DNA of 64,000 nt from a bacterium (lineage in GTDB: Bacteria; Hydrothermota; Tepidihabitantia; SM23-42; JAOAFX01): contig DASVHD010000032.1 in NCBI GenBank assembly GCA_036382775.1, positions 1 through 64,000 of the forward strand, given 5' to 3'. A model generated the notes under the pieces. The model saw only the letters and a list, made by a program, of their open reading frames with translations, was not told the DNA's origin and did not search any database. The translations under genes and the position numbers were made by a program. Positions 61,363 to 64,000 of this stretch are shown in pieces (the stretch's first letter is position 1; each line of letters starts with the position of its first letter).

Positions 61363-61751
61363 AGCTGGAGCATATCGGCATCGCGGTCAGGAGCATCGAG
61401 GCTGCGTTGCGGACATGGCGGGACGCGATCGGCCTCAAGGTAGTCAGCGTCCAGGAGGTCCCGAACCAGAAAGTACGAGTCGCCATGCTGCAGTTCGGCA
61501 CGTCGCACATTGAACTTCTTGAGGCGATATCCGAAGACAGCACGATAAGTAAGTTCATTGAAAAAAAAGGCGAGGGGCTTCATCATATCTGCATCGAAGT
61601 GACCGATATCGAAGAGAAGCTCCGACAGTTGAAAAAACGCGGGGTCCTGTTGATCGATGAAGCTCCGCGTCCCGGCGTAATGGCGTCAAAAGTCGCATTC
61701 GTGCACCCCCGTGACACGGGTGGTGTGTTGATCGAGTTGTGTGAAAAATAG
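61359..61751 (+). CDS. mce: Methylmalonyl-CoA epimerase
   Basis: 130 aa from the ATG at 61359; a longer in-frame reading from 61029 lies inside the CoA-transferase gene and is not used. The vicinal-oxygen-chelate fold is clear: MKLEHIGIAVRSIEAALRTW, GTSHIELLEAISEDSTISKF, GEGLHHICIEVTDIEEKLRQ, FVHPRDTGGVLIELCEK, with metal ligands His5, the His of GLHHI and the Glu of LIELCE. It converts (S)- to (R)-methylmalonyl-CoA between the carboxylase and the mutase. ATGA overlap with the CoA-transferase gene. Confidence 0.95.
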   Translation: MKLEHIGIAVRSIEAALRTWRDAIGLKVVSVQEVPNQKVRVAMLQFGTSHIELLEAISEDSTISKFIEKKGEGLHHICIEVTDIEEKLRQLKKRGVLLIDEAPRPGVMASKVAFVHPRDTGGVLIELCEK

Positions 61752-61782
61752 GCAATGATGTTATGTACGCAGAGGAGGCATT

Positions 61783-63177
61783 ATGAATGACGGCGTCAAG
61801 AAATACGTTGACCAGGCGAAGAAAGCACTGGGCGAACGCGAACGTTATATCAGGGAAGAGGTTAAAAAGTGGCGTTTTGACACGATCGCCGTTCATGGCG
61901 CGTATTCGGTCAAGGAAGCGATCGAGAACAACCAGGGTGCGATCATCGAACCCATCTTCCTCAGTTCAGCGCAGGCATACCGGGACAGCGATGAAATGGA
62001 AGCCGCGCAGTCATATCTGATCCCGAGCTGGGCGTACAGCCGGATCCATAATCCATCAGTCGGTTATCTCGAGGACACGCTGGCGCTGCTCGATGGATAC
62101 GGTTATAAGGGTGATACGGGCTGCTGCGCAGCATCCTCCGGCATGTCGGCTATCGCCAGTGTTACTGATCCATTGCTGGTAAAATTGACGGATAAACCAG
62201 CCGAAGCGATAAATTTTGTCGCCAGCTGCCAGGTGTACGGCGGCACGTTCCAGCAGTTCAATGTGCGAAAAATGCAGGAACGGGGGATCGAATGCCGTTG
62301 GGTCAAAGATCCGAACGATCGCGACGAATGGGCCTCAAAGATCGACAAGAACACCCGTTTTCTATTCGGCGAACTGCCATCCAACCCGGGATTGGCTTTC
62401 TTCGATCTGAAGAAAATGATCGATCTCGCGCATGAAAACGGCGTACCGTTCATTACGGATTCCACGATCGCCACGCCGGCGCTGCTGCGGCCTATTACGT
62501 TCGGCGCGGATATTGTCGTGCATTCAGTGACCAAAACGATGACGGCAGGCGGGTTAACTATCGCCGGTGCCGCCATTGCCCGTAAGAATATCATGTCCAG
62601 GATACCAAATGATCAGCTGAAAGCGGATTTTACCAGCTATATCAAGCTGTACCCTAATCGCGATATGGGATGGAGTTTATCGCCGTTACAGGCGATCCTG
62701 TCGTTGAATGAGATCCGCACGCTCCGCACCAGGGTCGATGTCTTGAGCCAGAGTGCAATGAAGGTCGCAAAATTTCTCGAAAAGCATCCCAAGGTTGCAC
62801 GGGTCAATTACCTCGGTCTTGAAAGCCATCACTTGCATGAGATCGCCCGAAAGTACCTCTGGCTGGTCGACGCGGAATATGACGAGCGGTACCAGAAGCC
62901 GGTCAACCGGTACGGTCACCTGCTTTCGTTTCAGTTAAAGGGCGGCGTCGCTGCGGCGCGCGCCACGCTTGACGGTCTGAAGAGGATATGGCGCGCCACT
63001 GATCTGGGCCGGATAAAATCGATCGCGACGATCCCCTCGATCTCGACCCATCAGCAAATGGGCGAAAGTTGCCGTTCCCTCGCTTCGATCCCGCCTGATC
63101 TGTTCCGCCTTTGTGTCGGCGCAGAACATCCCGATGATCTGATCGCGGACCTTGACCAGGCGATCGGGAAAGCCTGA
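61783..63177 (+). CDS. Cys/Met-metabolism PLP enzyme (methionine gamma-lyase / cystathionine lyase family)
   Basis: 464 aa fold-type I PLP enzyme. PLP Lys251 is in IVVHSVTKTMTAGGLTIAGA. YSRIHNPSVGYLEDTLALLD supplies the phosphate-binding Tyr/Arg. SSGMSAIASV and FITDSTIATPALLRP are family motifs. Lyase versus sulfhydrylase cannot be fixed by eye. Beside the propionyl-CoA pathway a methionine gamma-lyase, giving 2-oxobutyrate and then propionyl-CoA, is an attractive reading (inference). The N-terminus is about 40 residues longer than usual. SD GAGGAGG. Confidence 0.85.
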   Translation: MNDGVKKYVDQAKKALGERERYIREEVKKWRFDTIAVHGAYSVKEAIENNQGAIIEPIFLSSAQAYRDSDEMEAAQSYLIPSWAYSRIHNPSVGYLEDTLALLDGYGYKGDTGCCAASSGMSAIASVTDPLLVKLTDKPAEAINFVASCQVYGGTFQQFNVRKMQERGIECRWVKDPNDRDEWASKIDKNTRFLFGELPSNPGLAFFDLKKMIDLAHENGVPFITDSTIATPALLRPITFGADIVVHSVTKTMTAGGLTIAGAAIARKNIMSRIPNDQLKADFTSYIKLYPNRDMGWSLSPLQAILSLNEIRTLRTRVDVLSQSAMKVAKFLEKHPKVARVNYLGLESHHLHEIARKYLWLVDAEYDERYQKPVNRYGHLLSFQLKGGVAAARATLDGLKRIWRATDLGRIKSIATIPSISTHQQMGESCRSLASIPPDLFRLCVGAEHPDDLIADLDQAIGKA

Positions 63178-63190
63178 TACCCGCCTCGAT

Positions 63191-64000
63191 ATGGCATCAC
63201 CGTTTTATTACAGTACAAACAAGAAAGCGCCGTTGGTCTCTTTGAAAGAGGCGCTTTTGAAAGGGCAGGCGCCCGATAAAGGTCTGTACATGCCATTGCG
63301 TTTCGAACCGATCCCGCTGGATGAAATATTCGCGTTCAAGGCTATGCCTTACTCCGAGATCGCTTTTAACGTGCTCAAGCGGTACACGCGCGAATTGATC
63401 CCGGATGAAAAACTGCTCCAGCTTTGCCACGAATGTTATGATTATGATGTCCCGCTGGAACACGTTCGTGATGAATGCTATATAATGAGGCTCGACCAGG
63501 GTCCAACCGCTTCTTTCAAGGATTTTGCGGCGCGCATGATGGCGCGGTTGATGCGGTATTTTCTCATGGAGGATAAGAGCCGGCTCGTCATTCTCACCGC
63601 GACATCGGGAGATACCGGCAGCGCAGTCGCGCATGCGTTCCATAATGTTGACGGTATGTCCATGGTCGTCCTGTTCCCCCAGAAAGAAGTGAGCGACCGA
63701 CAGCGCAAACAGATGACCACGCTGGGGGGAAACGTTTCGGTCATCAGCGTCGCAGGAAAGTTCGACGATTGCCAGGCCATGGTCAAACGCGCGTTCACGG
63801 ATCCGGACCTTGCCACGGTCCGTTTCTCATCCGCCAATTCCATCAACATCGGAAGGCTGCTGCCCCAGGCGGTGTATTATTTCTACGCTTTCGCGCGTCT
63901 TTCAAAAAAAGAGAGGGGAAAGGATCGAACCGTCGTCTATGCCGTTCCTTCCGGAAATTTTGGCGACATGATGGGCGGGCTCATCGCGTGGCGCATGGGT
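63191..64000 (+). CDS. thrC: Threonine synthase, N-terminal part (cut by window edge)
   Basis: 270 codons from the ATG at 63191 (MASPFYYSTNKKAPLVSLKE), open to the window end. PLP Lys110 is in LDQGPTASFKDFAARMMARL. LTATSGDTGSAVAHAF and VPSGNFGDMMGGLIAWRMG are threonine-synthase motifs. It makes threonine from O-phosphohomoserine. It lies 13 bp after the PLP lyase gene, so the two may be expressed together. No SD is seen. The C-terminal third is outside the window. Confidence 0.95.
   Translation, partial: MASPFYYSTNKKAPLVSLKEALLKGQAPDKGLYMPLRFEPIPLDEIFAFKAMPYSEIAFNVLKRYTRELIPDEKLLQLCHECYDYDVPLEHVRDECYIMRLDQGPTASFKDFAARMMARLMRYFLMEDKSRLVILTATSGDTGSAVAHAFHNVDGMSMVVLFPQKEVSDRQRKQMTTLGGNVSVISVAGKFDDCQAMVKRAFTDPDLATVRFSSANSINIGRLLPQAVYYFYAFARLSKKERGKDRTVVYAVPSGNFGDMMGGLIAWRMG

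Noticed and set aside
1-64000. tRNA or rRNA genes
   Set aside because: Gaps were scanned for cloverleaf-like and rRNA-like sequence by eye; nothing convincing. A covariance-model search would be decisive.

Overview
The window looks like chromosomal DNA of an uncultured Gram-negative bacterium of the wider FCB group. My best guess is candidate phylum WOR-3 (Stahlbacteria-like). Signs are a TonB receptor, a PorV/PorQ-type protein, several secreted proteins with C-terminal sorting-type domains, a bacterial glutaminyl-tRNA synthetase and an unusually heavy load of small palindromic repeats. The phylum is inferred from gene content only. No rRNA, tRNA, CRISPR array, phage or transposase gene was seen.

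Layout. 1-10143 (minus strand): 5' part of valS; an ECF sigma / anti-sigma / LolA-like-thioredoxin trio; and a DUF3467-cca-M50 protease-AsmA-mutM run. 10267-14430: a GAF/HD-GYP signalling protein and a TPR/BTAD regulator. 14493-25549: an envelope and secretion block (BNR-like and Kelch proteins, TonB receptor, large secreted protein, PorV-like protein, Tat-signal protein, lectin-like protein) closed by a strong terminator. 25742-30828 (minus): an SOS mutagenesis cassette, lexA-dinB-dnaE. 31367-36772: a macromolecular-synthesis operon rpsU-mutS2-dnaG-rpoD. 36845-64000: a long plus-strand block for amino-acid and short-chain acyl-CoA catabolism, with lpdA, three acyl-CoA dehydrogenase homologues, etfB/etfA, an Fe-S oxidoreductase, meaB, two B12 mutase large subunits plus one B12-binding subunit, a three-gene propionyl-CoA-type carboxylase, methylmalonyl-CoA epimerase, alanine dehydrogenase, a CoA-transferase, a Met/Cys-type PLP lyase and threonine synthase. 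glnS sits inside this block.

How it fits together. The last block can take branched-chain, methionine- or threonine-derived acyl-CoAs through dehydrogenation (electrons to ETF and the Fe-S protein) and through propionyl-CoA to methylmalonyl-CoA to succinyl-CoA. Active-site residues split the two mutases into one isobutyryl-CoA-mutase-like enzyme (Phe/Gln) and one methylmalonyl-CoA mutase (Tyr/Arg).

The most unusual feature is the repeat biology. A palindrome-bounded element carrying a four-helix-bundle gene, related to 23S rRNA intervening-sequence proteins, lies between operon genes, and four gene-less relatives occur elsewhere in the window. Other palindromic repeats sit in frame inside dnaE and two secreted-protein genes, and four ~220-bp composite repeats separate genes of the acyl-CoA block. 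Seven promoter candidates all have an exact 16-bp spacer, and two of them lie so close to the start codon that the transcripts should be leaderless.
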